Both the position numbers and the translations under genes were made by a program. From Rhodospirillales bacterium (GTDB taxonomy: Bacteria; Pseudomonadota; Alphaproteobacteria; Rhodospirillales; Defluviicoccaceae), in contig JADJXQ010000002.1 in the NCBI GenBank assembly GCA_016710335.1, positions 1 through 64,000 on the forward strand: a stretch of 64,000 bases of DNA, written 5' to 3'. This document shows positions 25,712 through 34,812 of this stretch, in pieces. The notes beneath the pieces were generated by a model that searched no databases, was not told the DNA's origin, and worked only from the letters and a program-made list of their open reading frames with translations. The first letter of the stretch is position 1. Each line of letters starts with the position of its first letter.

Positions 25712-28432
25712 ATGACGGGTGTTGGTGGCCTGCTGATTCTGTTGCGGCGCCTGGGGCTGGCGAGGTCGGCTTGCGGCTTGGCCTTTCTGCTGACCCTCAG
25801 CGGGCCCCCTCCTCCGTCGCCAAGCCTGGCTCTGCAGCCGGCCCAAATGCCGATGGGCTCGTCGAAGCCGAGCGGTTCGCCGGAGCTTGAGAGTCCGCCA
25901 GACGAAGCATCGCAACTCCGCGAGCGGGCCGCAGCGGTTCTGGCGAAACGGCAAGCGCTACAGAAAGCTCTGAAGCTGGAAGCGGACGGCGACAAGAAGG
26001 GCGCCATCGCCGCATATCGTCAGGCCCTGGATCTGTTCGACGAAGAAGCGGACGCCTCGGATCGTGGCGCGATCCTGAACAGCATGGGTACGCTCCATTT
26101 CGGGTTGGGCGACTTCGAGGCGGCGGATCGTCTCTACCGCCAGTCCCTCGCCCTTCGCCGCCAAACTGGCAGCCCGCAGGGCGAGGCGCGGACGCTCTCC
26201 AATATCGCGATGCTACGCTACGAACAGGCGTTGTACGCCGACGCCATCGACCACTATCAGCAGTCAAAATCTATCCTGGCGTCCTTGTCCGAGCCGGAGC
26301 CTTTGGAGATAGCTTCCGTCGAGAACAAGTTGGGCTTGGTCTATGCCGCGTTGGGCCAAGCCGATCAAGCGCGCGAGCATTATCGGTCGGCGCTCGAACT
26401 GCGGCGCGATCGCGACCGGGACGGCTTTGCCACGACGCTGCACAACATCGCCTTCCTGCATCAGCGGCAAGGCGAAAATCGGCAGGCACAGGAACTCTAC
26501 AGGGAGGCGCTGGCAATCCGGCACCAAGTGGGAGACAGATTGGGCGAAGCCGAGACACTCAACAATCTGGGATACCTTTACGCCGCGACGGGAAAGCCGG
26601 CCGAGGGGCTTCCGCTTCTGCGCGAAGCCGCCACCACATTCGAATCCCTCGGAAACACAGTTGGGCTCGCCAACACGCTGGACAGTATCGGCAAGGCACA
26701 CGAAGTACTCGGTCAGTATCAGGACGCGCTACAATTCTACTTTCTCGCGCTGGCGAAGGCGAGGGCCGTCGGTCTTTCCGCCGCTGAGCTCGAGATCTTG
26801 AGCAACATCGGGTCCGTCATGGAGGCGGAACAGCGCCCAGAAGTCGCGATCGTCTTTTACAAGCAGTCCGTCAACGTGACGGAGAAGATCCGGACCGGGC
26901 TGCGCCGACTGCAGCGCGAACAGCAAGCGTCGTACGCCCGCGAGATCTCGGACACCTACCGGCGCCTGGCCGACCTCCTCCTCCGTCAGGAGCGGCTCCC
27001 CGAAGCGCAGGCGGTGCTGGACCTCTTGAAGATTCAGGAACTGGACGACTTCCTGCACATCGTCCGGTCCAGCGAGGCGGCCTCGGATGGTGTCGATCTG
27101 ACGGACGAGGAGCAGCGGCTGGAGCAACTCATCGTCGATCTTCTCGTCCTGCATGACCTGTTGCGTTCGGGGGCGGATGACGCGCGCTACGACGAACTGA
27201 TCGAGAAGTCCGACGCGCTCATGGACGATTTCCACCAGTTCATCGAAAGCCCCGAGGTCCGGGATCTGATGTCGGAAAGAAGCACCGAGGCCTCCGGCGA
27301 GACGGTCGACCCTGCACAACTGCAGACGATCCGCAAGAGGCTGCCGCCGCACGCCGTTGCTCTCTACCCGATCGTCCTCGAGGACCGGATGGAGGTGTTG
27401 CTGACGACGAAGTTCGGCGGACCGTTTCGCCACTCGGTCGATGTGTCGCGCGATGTTCTCGATCGCGAGATCCTGAACCTGCGTTCGGCTCTTGCCGGCC
27501 GATCCGGCGACGCGTCGAAGCACGCTCAAACGCTGTACGGATGGCTGATCGAGCGCTTCGAGCCCGTCTTCGCCGAGTTGGAAACGACGCACATCGTCTA
27601 TATCCCCGACGGGCAGCTTCGATATGTGCCATTGGGTGCGTTGCAGGACCGGCAGGGGCGGTGGCTGGCGGAGCGCTTCGCAATAAACTACGTCTCTGCC
27701 CTGGGTCTTACCAACTTCGCGCAGGCGCCACCATCCGGCCCGATGCGCGTCCTCGCGGGCGCGTTCGGCGCCACGGATCGGGTGGTTGTCGTCGGTGACA
27801 AGAGCTGGCCCTTCACCGGCCTTCCCGGGGCGAACGCCGAGATCGAAAACCTTGCCGGTCTCGTTCCCGAAATGACGAGGCTCGCCGATGTGGCGTTCTC
27901 CGCCGGAGCGGTAAGGCGGTACGCCAATCAGCACTCCGTCGTGCACCTCGCCACACACGCGGAGTTCCTGCCGGGCTCGCCGATGAACTCGTTCATCGTG
28001 TTCGGCGATGGCGGCGTCCTCAGGCTGGAGGAACTCAAGGGCTGGTCCCTGACCGATGTCGAGATGATGGTGCTCAGCTCGTGCGAAACGGCCGTCGGTG
28101 GCGGAAGCGGCGTCGAGATCCTCGGCTTCGGCTGGCTGATGCAGAAAAGCGGCGCGGCCGCCTCGGTCGCATCGCTCTGGAAGGTCGATGACGGCGGCAC
28201 CCAGGCGTTGATGAACGCCTTCTATCGCCACCTGCAAGACCGCGACATCGGCAAGGCAGAAGCGTTGCAGCGGGCCCAGATCGAACTCATCGAAAGCGAC
28301 CCGCAGGTACTGGCGGATCTAGACCGCGGCGCGATGCGCCTGTCGGAACAAGAAACGGATCATCATATCGTCGACCGTCTCAAGCATCCGTACTATTGGG
28401 CGCCGTTCATACTCATCGGTAACGGCCTGTGA
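25712..28432 (+). CDS. TPR-CHAT protein (caspase-clan protease)
   Basis: 906 residues. An N-terminal hydrophobic segment (SACGLAFLLTLSG) may be a signal or anchor. Residues of about 90-400 are at least seven tandem TPRs (AADRLYRQSLALRRQTGSPQ, QAQELYREALAIRHQVGDRL and similar). A linker helix region follows, and residues 580-906 form the CHAT domain. The catalytic pair is visible: His749 in VVHLATHAEFLPG and Cys791 in MMVLSSCETAVGGGSG, followed by GFGWLMQKSGAAASVASLWK. CHAT proteases are caspase relatives used in cell-death and immune signalling. It lies 3 kb from the CIS cluster, convergent with it, and about 15 kb from a metacaspase. Confidence 0.9.
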   Translation: MTGVGGLLILLRRLGLARSACGLAFLLTLSGPPPPSPSLALQPAQMPMGSSKPSGSPELESPPDEASQLRERAAAVLAKRQALQKALKLEADGDKKGAIAAYRQALDLFDEEADASDRGAILNSMGTLHFGLGDFEAADRLYRQSLALRRQTGSPQGEARTLSNIAMLRYEQALYADAIDHYQQSKSILASLSEPEPLEIASVENKLGLVYAALGQADQAREHYRSALELRRDRDRDGFATTLHNIAFLHQRQGENRQAQELYREALAIRHQVGDRLGEAETLNNLGYLYAATGKPAEGLPLLREAATTFESLGNTVGLANTLDSIGKAHEVLGQYQDALQFYFLALAKARAVGLSAAELEILSNIGSVMEAEQRPEVAIVFYKQSVNVTEKIRTGLRRLQREQQASYAREISDTYRRLADLLLRQERLPEAQAVLDLLKIQELDDFLHIVRSSEAASDGVDLTDEEQRLEQLIVDLLVLHDLLRSGADDARYDELIEKSDALMDDFHQFIESPEVRDLMSERSTEASGETVDPAQLQTIRKRLPPHAVALYPIVLEDRMEVLLTTKFGGPFRHSVDVSRDVLDREILNLRSALAGRSGDASKHAQTLYGWLIERFEPVFAELETTHIVYIPDGQLRYVPLGALQDRQGRWLAERFAINYVSALGLTNFAQAPPSGPMRVLAGAFGATDRVVVVGDKSWPFTGLPGANAEIENLAGLVPEMTRLADVAFSAGAVRRYANQHSVVHLATHAEFLPGSPMNSFIVFGDGGVLRLEELKGWSLTDVEMMVLSSCETAVGGGSGVEILGFGWLMQKSGAAASVASLWKVDDGGTQALMNAFYRHLQDRDIGKAEALQRAQIELIESDPQVLADLDRGAMRLSEQETDHHIVDRLKHPYYWAPFILIGNGL

Positions 28433-28443
28433 GAGGTAAAGAG

Positions 28444-29223
28444 ATGGATGAACTTCGAAAACCGCTGTTCTTACTTGCGGTCGCGCTCATATTTGTGGCG
28501 GTTCTCGTCGAAATCGGCGCGTCTTTCGGCATCGGCGCGGTTGAACCAAACCCCGCCCAAATGCGAAAGTCGATTGCCGCGATCGATCCCGCCGTCGACG
28601 TCAATAAGACGATGGCGGACCTCAACAGCGGAAGCCGTGGAGACGCTCCGCCGGGGCTGGGGATCCCTTATCTCGCTCTGATCGACGGCCTGATCCTGTT
28701 CACGGTGGGCTTGATGGGCGTGTCGCTGTTCGTACCGGCGCGGGTACATGGGAGAGTCCAGGGCCTTGCCACGTTCATCTTCGCGCTGCTGATGGCCATC
28801 GCCGCCATCGTCCTGATCTTCATCGCGATCCAGATGCTGCTGACCATGGTCGGGCTGTTCGTGGCGGCGCCCTTCGGCACCATCGCCTACATGGCGATCT
28901 GGGGCTTCTTCGACCGGGGCGGCGCCGCAGTCTTGCTCGCCTTCACTCTGTTCCTGAAACTTGCATTCGCCGTGTGTCTGGTCCTCGCACAGCAACGATT
29001 TCTGGAAAGCAAGGGTCTCGTCCTCATCATCCTGACATCGCTGCTCGCGACTGTCGTCGTCAGCTTCCTGCACGGCTTCGTGCCGATCATTCTGGTCAGC
29101 ATTACCGACGCGGTGGGGGCGCTGATCGCCGCCATCCTGGCGGTGATCTGGGCGATCTTCTTCTTGTTCGGTTCGATCACGTCCGTCGTGAAGGCGCTCC
29201 GGGTCGATCGTGGGAGCGCATGA
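28444..29223 (+). CDS. Hypothetical multi-pass membrane protein
   Basis: 259 residues from the ATG at 28444, 11 bases after the CHAT stop, so almost certainly co-transcribed. Hydrophobic segments: PLFLLAVALIFVAVLVEIG, IPYLALIDGLILFTVGLMGV, FIFALLMAIAAIVLIFIAIQ, then MLLTMVGLFVAAPFGTIAYM, VLLAFTLFLKLAFAVCLVLA, GLVLIILTSLLATVVVSFLH and IAAILAVIWAIFFLFGSI. A periplasmic loop follows the first segment. No family was recognised. Tight coupling to the CHAT protease suggests a membrane partner or target of it. Confidence 0.75.
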   Translation: MDELRKPLFLLAVALIFVAVLVEIGASFGIGAVEPNPAQMRKSIAAIDPAVDVNKTMADLNSGSRGDAPPGLGIPYLALIDGLILFTVGLMGVSLFVPARVHGRVQGLATFIFALLMAIAAIVLIFIAIQMLLTMVGLFVAAPFGTIAYMAIWGFFDRGGAAVLLAFTLFLKLAFAVCLVLAQQRFLESKGLVLIILTSLLATVVVSFLHGFVPIILVSITDAVGALIAAILAVIWAIFFLFGSITSVVKALRVDRGSA

Positions 29224-29229
29224 CGCGAA

Positions 29230-29769
29230 TCAGCGGAGACGCAATACGCAAACCGGCATCGTCGAACGCCCGGCTTGGCAGTTGCTGAAGTGGAGCACCC
29301 CGCCTTCGCCGTAGACCGGGAACGACGCTTCCTGTTGGTTCGTCCTGGCGCTCGTCGAGGACGGGTTGCGCAAAATGATCTCGCCCGCCACCGGCCGCGG
29401 CTTGTCGTCGGCCGGTGGCGTCGCCGGCTGGAGCCGGGCCTGGACGAGTCCCGGCGTCTGCAGTGCCACATCAAGGCGCCGCCGGACGGTCTCGGAGCGT
29501 CCGATGCTCACGGCGCACGCACCCCCGGCGGCGATCGTGAGGTTGTCGTTCTGTAGATTGCAGTTGCTTCCGGCGCTCAGGTCGCGCGTGTCTACCGGAC
29601 TGACGAACCAGCTTCCGATCGACGCTTCCAAGCTCTTTGCAAGGCTGCCGACATCGCGATCGCCGGCATCGCTGCCACCAAACAGGCTGCCGCCGACGCC
29701 GGCGATGCATAGCGCCGCCAGCACCGCAAGCAGAACAAAAAAGCGCTTTGGGCTCTTCACTTGGAGCAC
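29230..29769 (-). CDS. Hypothetical membrane-anchored or secreted protein
   Basis: 179 residues. After a basic start (MLQVKSPKRF) there is one hydrophobic helix (FVLLAVLAALCIAGVGGSLF), then a Ser/Asp-rich segment and a beta-rich domain of about 110 residues. That domain has three cysteines (SNCNLQNDNL, GGACAVSIG, FSNCQAGRS) and a fourth near the end (MPVCVLRLR). Inference: an extracytoplasmic disulfide-bonded domain. Ten bases separate it from the stop of the PASTA gene upstream, so both form one unit. No known family recognised. Confidence 0.65.
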   Translation of the reverse strand: MLQVKSPKRFFVLLAVLAALCIAGVGGSLFGGSDAGDRDVGSLAKSLEASIGSWFVSPVDTRDLSAGSNCNLQNDNLTIAAGGACAVSIGRSETVRRRLDVALQTPGLVQARLQPATPPADDKPRPVAGEIILRNPSSTSARTNQQEASFPVYGEGGVLHFSNCQAGRSTMPVCVLRLR

Positions 29770-29779
29770 CTTGTCGAGG

Positions 29780-30778
29780 TCATTGCGGCCTGGGAATCAG
29801 TATCCTGCTCCTGAGGGCGCTGTTGTCCCGGAGAATTTCTGCCAAGAAGTTCACACGCACGGCGTCCGGCTGCACGCTATTGCTGCAGGTAATCGATTCG
29901 AAGCCGTCGCAGACGCGGTCGGTGCACAGTTTGTCGTCGCCCATGACGAACGTCGGTGCGTTGGGACTTCCGATGTCGTCGGCTTTCACGTTGGCGCTCG
30001 CGCCCTGGAAACCCTCGGTCCGGCACCACGCCGTTGACGCCGGCGCGCCGCAATGCTGCCCCCATTTCAAACACCAGTCCAGCCGGTGTCCCTTGTACAT
30101 CGGACGGTTGAACGTCTGGCTTCCGGTGGACACCAAAAGCGTGACGGTGCCCCCATTCTCCAACTCCTGGCCAGCGGGAGGACGAGTTCCGACGACGGTC
30201 CCTGCAGCTTGCTTGCTCTCCACGTTCTCCCGGGACACGGCGAAACCCTTTTCCGTCATCGCCGCGTTCGCCTGATCGAACGGTTTAGTCGTGACGTCAG
30301 GAACGGCGATCATCGCGTCTCCCCCGTCGCGAAGGAAGAAATACGCCCCAACCGCCCCGCCGATGACGATCACGGCGGCGACGACGGCGATCACCATCCA
30401 CGGGATCTTCCGGTCCGGCTCCTCGACCTTGCCGCCGGACACTTCCAGCATCTCCGTCGGACCGTCGGTGTAGAGGTCCCCGGGCCGGGTCGTGTCGTAC
30501 GCACGCAGGCGGAGCGGATACTGGCCCCTCGGCGTATTGTTCGGAACCGCGATATGCACCACCAGCTTGGTGGTCTCGTTCGGCCCGAGCGTCCGATCCT
30601 TGAGGTCGTCGCCTTCCCCGAAAACAGCACCCGGCGGTCCGGAATCGGCGATGACCCGGAACCCGAATTGGATGCGCCGGTCGGTCACGTTCGTCACCGT
30701 GAAGTGATGTTCGCCGCGCCCCGCGCTATCCAGCTTCAGCGCCGTCTGTGACGCCGTGATCGTCGCTATTGCCGCCAT
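29780..30778 (-). CDS. Ig-like / transmembrane / PASTA-domain protein
   Basis: 332 residues. Residues 1 to about 118 are an Ig-like beta domain (HHFTVTNVTDRRIQFGFRVI, GQYPLRLRAYDTTRPGDLYT). A single transmembrane helix (PWMVIAVVAAVIVIGGAVGA) spans about 126-148. Residues of about 155-218 are a PASTA repeat (AVPDVTTKPFDQANAAMTEK, ending NGGTVTLLVSTG). The remaining 110 residues contain several cysteines (LDWCLKWGQHCGAP, DKLCTDRVCDGFESITCSNS). PASTA domains usually bind cell-wall muropeptides or act as rigid linkers. Its place beside the CIS genes makes it a candidate envelope anchor for the particle. Confidence 0.75.
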   Translation of the reverse strand: MAAIATITASQTALKLDSAGRGEHHFTVTNVTDRRIQFGFRVIADSGPPGAVFGEGDDLKDRTLGPNETTKLVVHIAVPNNTPRGQYPLRLRAYDTTRPGDLYTDGPTEMLEVSGGKVEEPDRKIPWMVIAVVAAVIVIGGAVGAYFFLRDGGDAMIAVPDVTTKPFDQANAAMTEKGFAVSRENVESKQAAGTVVGTRPPAGQELENGGTVTLLVSTGSQTFNRPMYKGHRLDWCLKWGQHCGAPASTAWCRTEGFQGASANVKADDIGSPNAPTFVMGDDKLCTDRVCDGFESITCSNSVQPDAVRVNFLAEILRDNSALRSRILIPRPQ

Positions 30779-30899
30779 CCAAGCCCTCCGTCGTGTTCAT
30801 CGTTGCAGCGCCGGTGTCCGTATTCCGCCGGGCACCGGCACGCTTCGTTTGCGTCGTCAGACTCTTGTCCCAAGTCCGTACCCTCGCGAAGCCGTCACC

Positions 30900-31085
30900 T
30901 CAAGCGGACAGCTCGATCACCGCCAAGACGATGAAGATGACGCCGACTATTGCTTCCGAGATACGGACGTACGTCCTGTTCTTGGAGCCGGGCGCGCCCG
31001 GTACCACGCGAACCAGGCCCCATCCGAAGATCCCGTCCAGAATGAGCAGTGCACCGAATATCAAGCCTATGATCGGCAGTACCAT
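30900..31085 (-). CDS. Small two-helix membrane protein
   Basis: 61 residues with a perfect GAGGAGG seven bases before the ATG at 31085. Two hydrophobic helices: MVLPIIGLIFGALLILDGIF at the N-terminus and ISEAIVGVIFIVLAVIEL at the C-terminus, joined by a basic turn (PGAPGSKNRTYVR). It lies 130 bases downstream of the last CIS baseplate gene on the same strand. No family was recognised; size and topology resemble small membrane accessory proteins. Confidence 0.65.
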   Translation of the reverse strand: MVLPIIGLIFGALLILDGIFGWGLVRVVPGAPGSKNRTYVRISEAIVGVIFIVLAVIELSA

Positions 31086-31215
31086 GGCGATCCTCCTCGG
31101 TCAAAGTTGCACTTGAGCACGGTGCGGGCGATTTTACCGCGTGGTCGTGCTTTAAATCATTATACAATAGAGTAAGTAAATGCCATCGGCCGATTTCGGT
31201 TGACGGCATACTTCT

Positions 31216-31794
31216 CTATACTCCGCTCCCGCGCGGTTCTCCCTGATCCTGTGCCGCTTCTTCGAAAACCAAGTCGAAACTGACGTAGGCCGGTTTGTCG
31301 GCGTCCACGATGCGTCTGATCAGGGTCTCGTGGATCGCCGCTGCAGGCGGCACCGTCACCCGGATATGGAAGGTTCGCGATCGCCCCTCGAGGTCGGGTA
31401 TGTCTTCCTCGATGCGAAAACCGGTGATGCCGGTCGCCGTCTCGAGAAACCGCACCAGCCCGCGCCGGGTGCCGCGCCACTGCGACAGGTAGGAGGCGAT
31501 CATGATCAGTTCGCGAAGATTGCCGGCTCCGCTCGAGATCCCTTTCCTGCCCCCCCCGCCGGCGCCGTCGTCGCCGACGAGAATGCGGGCCAAGTCCACC
31601 CAGTGGGCGAGGTACACGACGAATTCGTCGGGGCAGCGATAGGGGTTGAGCACGCTGTCGATGTTCTCGAAGGCGACTTCCGACGGCGCGTGCATCTCTT
31701 CCATCACGCTCAGCAGCGCCCGCAGAGGATTGCCATCGCGGCTTGTCCTTCGAAACACCTCCGGCAAGAGGTCTTCGATCTCAGTTCGTCTCAT
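31216..31794 (-). CDS. CIS baseplate protein, phage tail gpI-like (Afp12-type)
   Basis: 192 residues. It resembles the TIGR02242/P2 gpI tail-protein group, which links the baseplate wedges of contractile tails: IEDLLPEVFRRTSRDGNPLR near the start, VLNPYRCPDEFVVYLAHWVD, then LRELIMIASYLSQWRGTRRG and LVRFLETATGITGFRIEEDI. It starts 14 bases inside the baseplate J-like gene, the usual coupling in these clusters. It is the last recognisable structural gene of the cluster; in complete systems a fibre, a tape measure and an ATPase follow here. Confidence 0.82.
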   Translation of the reverse strand: MRRTEIEDLLPEVFRRTSRDGNPLRALLSVMEEMHAPSEVAFENIDSVLNPYRCPDEFVVYLAHWVDLARILVGDDGAGGGGRKGISSGAGNLRELIMIASYLSQWRGTRRGLVRFLETATGITGFRIEEDIPDLEGRSRTFHIRVTVPPAAAIHETLIRRIVDADKPAYVSFDLVFEEAAQDQGEPRGSGV

Positions 31795-34381
31795 CTTCGC
31801 TCAACACCTGGACATCGTGACAGCCGGAACAGAACAGCCATGTGGCCGGAATCGTCACGCGGTCTTCGTAAGTCTTGCGGGAGCATTTTTCGTACCGGCC
31901 GTCGGGGCGTGCGGCACGGTAGATTCCCTCGATGCCGGAAGCCAGCACCAGTGAGCCATCAGCGGTTCCGGCAACGGCGTCGATCGGGTGCAAACCGCTG
32001 GCAGTGCGCAACGGCAGGCCGCAGCCGATCTCCGGCACGTTCCAGGCCGGGTCTGCGGTCGTGGGATCCAGCCAGACGACGCCGGCAAGCCGTGTCCCCG
32101 CGACCACCGTCCGTCCGTGAAACGTCAACGATCGACAGCTGCCGCCCTGCCATCGCGTGCCGAACGGCTCCCAGCCCAGGACCAGGTCGGACGACGCCGT
32201 CAGACGATAGCGGAAGCAGCCTTTGCCGGCGCCCTCGCCCGCTTCGTAGATTCCGGCCCACAAGTAGGCATGCGGCCCGTCATGCTGTACCGCAAGCCGG
32301 CGAACCATTTCGCCCTCCAGACCGATCTTGTGAAACGTCTCGCGGCGGCCGCCCTGGTGGGACAGCCAGACGCCCTTGTCGCCGCAGGTCGCCACCGCGA
32401 CGCGGGTGATCCCGGAGACGTCTGTCGAGATGGCGATGACGCGAAATCCAAGTCCCTGATTGGCAGGATCTACCAGGATCTGCAACGGCACGGCATCGTC
32501 CCGAAGAGTGATCTCGAACAGCCCGGCGTCGGTGGCGAGAAGAAGGATCGGCTCGCCATCGCGAAACAGCAGCGCGACGTCTTCGATCGCGAAATCCATC
32601 TGTCCCAGCATGCGCCAGGTTTCGCCGCAGTCTGTGGTGACGTGCACGCGCGAACGCTCTTCCGGTGGCGCCATCTTCGTCGCGACGACGACCAGACCCG
32701 CGCGATGCGGGCCGCTGCCGCTCTCCCGCGTCGAGCAGCGCAGAACGGTGACGGTCTCACCCGGGAACTCGTTGATCAACTCCCATCCGTCGCCGCCGTT
32801 GCTCGTGCGGAACAACAGGTGCTCCGTCGCGGCGTAGAAGGTGCGCGGTTGGAAGGCGTCGGAGGCGAGGGCGTAGACATGCTTCTCCGGCGCCGACTCC
32901 ACAGAGAGCCGGATCGAGTCCACGTACTGGACGCCCGGTTCCGACCGAATGAGTTCGTAGACGTGCCAGTCCCGGAGCGCCTCTCCGTATCGCCAGCCGC
33001 TCCAACCCGGCGGCGACGGACACGGATTGATCCGCTGGTACAAGCGCGCCAAGACCCGATCGCGAACCGCCGCCTTGTTCTCCTCCCGGGCAACGACGAT
33101 GCGGGTTTCGATCTGTACGCTCTTGTAGCGGGTCCAGTTGACCCGGCACAGCGTCCCCAGGGTGCACCGCTCATCCAGGGCAGAAAGAACGCGGGCGCGG
33201 TCGTCTTCCTTCTGATGCGCAACCAGCTGATCGGCGCCGACGCGGCCGTTGTCGCGAGCGGCCAGCGGGACGTGAGGCACCAGTAGAACCAGGACCGAGC
33301 CCGGCCGCGCATGCTTCCACAGCATCGCCTCTGTAAACGCATTGGCCCGATCGATGGCGCCGGAGACCCGTTGCGCCACCAGCTCATAGTCCTGGGCGGT
33401 GACGGCGCGCTGAAGGGAATGAAGCTCCTTCGGGCCGCGGATCATCGCGTTTTCTAGCGTTTCGCCGGCGCGCCCGCCGGTCGCGGGTTCCAGGTTGGTC
33501 ACCTGAAGTCCGTTGAAGGGATCGCGCAGGACAGTCAAGCTCCCGGCGGCGACATTCCCGTCGACGCCGCCGCCGGTCAGGTAGCTGACGACGATTTGCC
33601 TTCCGGCGCCCGGCACCGCGCCGAGGGCGATGACGTCTGCTGCATCGTCACCGCCGCCGTGCAGCTGCAGGTCCGGCGCAAACATGATGAGCCCGGAGAG
33701 GCGATCCGCAACATAGACCGCCTCGTGCGGCGCCCTGTTGGCGAAGTTCTCGACTTCCCGCCAGATTCGAAACGTCTTTGAGCCAACCTGAACCGCTCGA
33801 TCCGCCGGATCCACTTCGTTCTCGAGCGCTTCGACCCCGACCACCAAGTCGAGTTCGTCCCCGGTCGGCGCGACGATCGGAGGCCGCGCGACCCGAACAT
33901 AGTGTCTCGGCAAGCCAGTTCCCTGGCCTGCCGCCTCCCAGCTTACGAGCTGCCCATGGTACCCGACCACGTCGACGCTGGTTTCGCCGGGCTTGATGGT
34001 CACGTCGCGCATCGTTGAGAAAGTCGGCGGCTCGGCGGATCCCTGCGAGCGGCCGGTCGTAACCCGGGTTCCCCGCGGGATGTTGACGGGGCGCGCGACG
34101 GGGACGGCGAGACTGAAGTGCAGGGTGACCGAGGCGGCGAACGGCGGCTGCAGCCGAACCCCCATCAGCCTGAGAAACTCGATGTACGCCTTTTCAGGAA
34201 GCCGGTTCAGCCGGTTCAGCATGACGCCGGTGAGGTAGGCGAACGCCTCAAGGATGACTATTCCCGGATCACCGGCGCGAAAATCCGTCCATTCGGGGCA
34301 TTCCTGCCGAATCCGGGCAACGGCGACGTCGACAAGCTGACGGAACGTGCGATCGTCCAGTTTGGGCGGCGACCCGATCAT
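31781..34381 (-). CDS. CIS baseplate J/gp6-like protein fused to a BNR-type beta-propeller
   Basis: 866 residues. The first 500 or so are a baseplate protein of the gp6/J (Afp11) type: FRAGDPGIVILEAFAYLTGV then MLNRLNRLPEKAYIEFLRLM, a mid-region GGGVDGNVAAGSLTVLRDPF, and KYKSVQIETRIVV-like domain IV. From about 500 the sequence turns into a beta-propeller with sialidase/Vps10-like Asp-box signatures (TSNGGDGWELINEFPGE; VTTDCGETWRMLGQMDF) and repeated LLATDAGLFEI-type blades, ending GCHDVQVLSEDETN. Standard Afp11 proteins lack this. The start overlaps the gp25 stop by four bases. The extra domain may be surface-exposed on the baseplate. Confidence 0.85.
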   Translation of the reverse strand: MIGSPPKLDDRTFRQLVDVAVARIRQECPEWTDFRAGDPGIVILEAFAYLTGVMLNRLNRLPEKAYIEFLRLMGVRLQPPFAASVTLHFSLAVPVARPVNIPRGTRVTTGRSQGSAEPPTFSTMRDVTIKPGETSVDVVGYHGQLVSWEAAGQGTGLPRHYVRVARPPIVAPTGDELDLVVGVEALENEVDPADRAVQVGSKTFRIWREVENFANRAPHEAVYVADRLSGLIMFAPDLQLHGGGDDAADVIALGAVPGAGRQIVVSYLTGGGVDGNVAAGSLTVLRDPFNGLQVTNLEPATGGRAGETLENAMIRGPKELHSLQRAVTAQDYELVAQRVSGAIDRANAFTEAMLWKHARPGSVLVLLVPHVPLAARDNGRVGADQLVAHQKEDDRARVLSALDERCTLGTLCRVNWTRYKSVQIETRIVVAREENKAAVRDRVLARLYQRINPCPSPPGWSGWRYGEALRDWHVYELIRSEPGVQYVDSIRLSVESAPEKHVYALASDAFQPRTFYAATEHLLFRTSNGGDGWELINEFPGETVTVLRCSTRESGSGPHRAGLVVVATKMAPPEERSRVHVTTDCGETWRMLGQMDFAIEDVALLFRDGEPILLLATDAGLFEITLRDDAVPLQILVDPANQGLGFRVIAISTDVSGITRVAVATCGDKGVWLSHQGGRRETFHKIGLEGEMVRRLAVQHDGPHAYLWAGIYEAGEGAGKGCFRYRLTASSDLVLGWEPFGTRWQGGSCRSLTFHGRTVVAGTRLAGVVWLDPTTADPAWNVPEIGCGLPLRTASGLHPIDAVAGTADGSLVLASGIEGIYRAARPDGRYEKCSRKTYEDRVTIPATWLFCSGCHDVQVLSEDETN

Positions 34382-34812
34382 GGTCCCTCCGGCGACATCA
34401 GATCGAGCGATAGCGCGAACGTCTCCATGCGCTGGGTCTCGCGCAGGCGGTAATCCAGCAGAATGTCCAGCCGCGAAGGCTCAGCCTCGTTGCGGACCGC
34501 GTCGAGCCGCACGATTTCGATCCGCGGCTCCCACCTCGCCAAAGCTTGCCGGACGTAATGAATCACCAGTCCCGCCGTCGTCGCGTCGTTCTGCCAGAAA
34601 CACAGATGCCGCAGATTGCAGCCGTAGTCCGGCCTCATGAGTCGCTCACCCGGCACGGTCATCAACAGAAGCAGAAGCGCTTGGCGGACGCCGGCCTCTC
34701 CCTCGATCATGTCGACGCCGCCCCTTGCCGAGACCGCCAGCCCGGCAGCGGTGGTCGGCGCTTCGATATCCGGAACAAGGAAGCGCCAACCGCGTTCGGT
34801 TTCGCGCCTCAC
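34378..34812 (-). CDS. CIS baseplate wedge protein, gpW/gp25-like (Afp9-type)
   Basis: 144 residues from a GTG at 34812 that overlaps the TGA of the preceding gene (GTGA). The gp25 signature is clear: GVRQALLLLLMTVPGERLMR followed by PDYGCNLRHLCFW, the P-G-E-R loop and conserved tyrosine of T4 gp25, then IHYVRQALARWEPRIEIVRL. gp25 is the core wedge component that touches the sheath and tube. A much longer same-frame extension to 35121 lies over the neighbouring gene and is not used. Confidence 0.88.
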   Translation of the reverse strand: MRRETERGWRFLVPDIEAPTTAAGLAVSARGGVDMIEGEAGVRQALLLLLMTVPGERLMRPDYGCNLRHLCFWQNDATTAGLVIHYVRQALARWEPRIEIVRLDAVRNEAEPSRLDILLDYRLRETQRMETFALSLDLMSPEGP

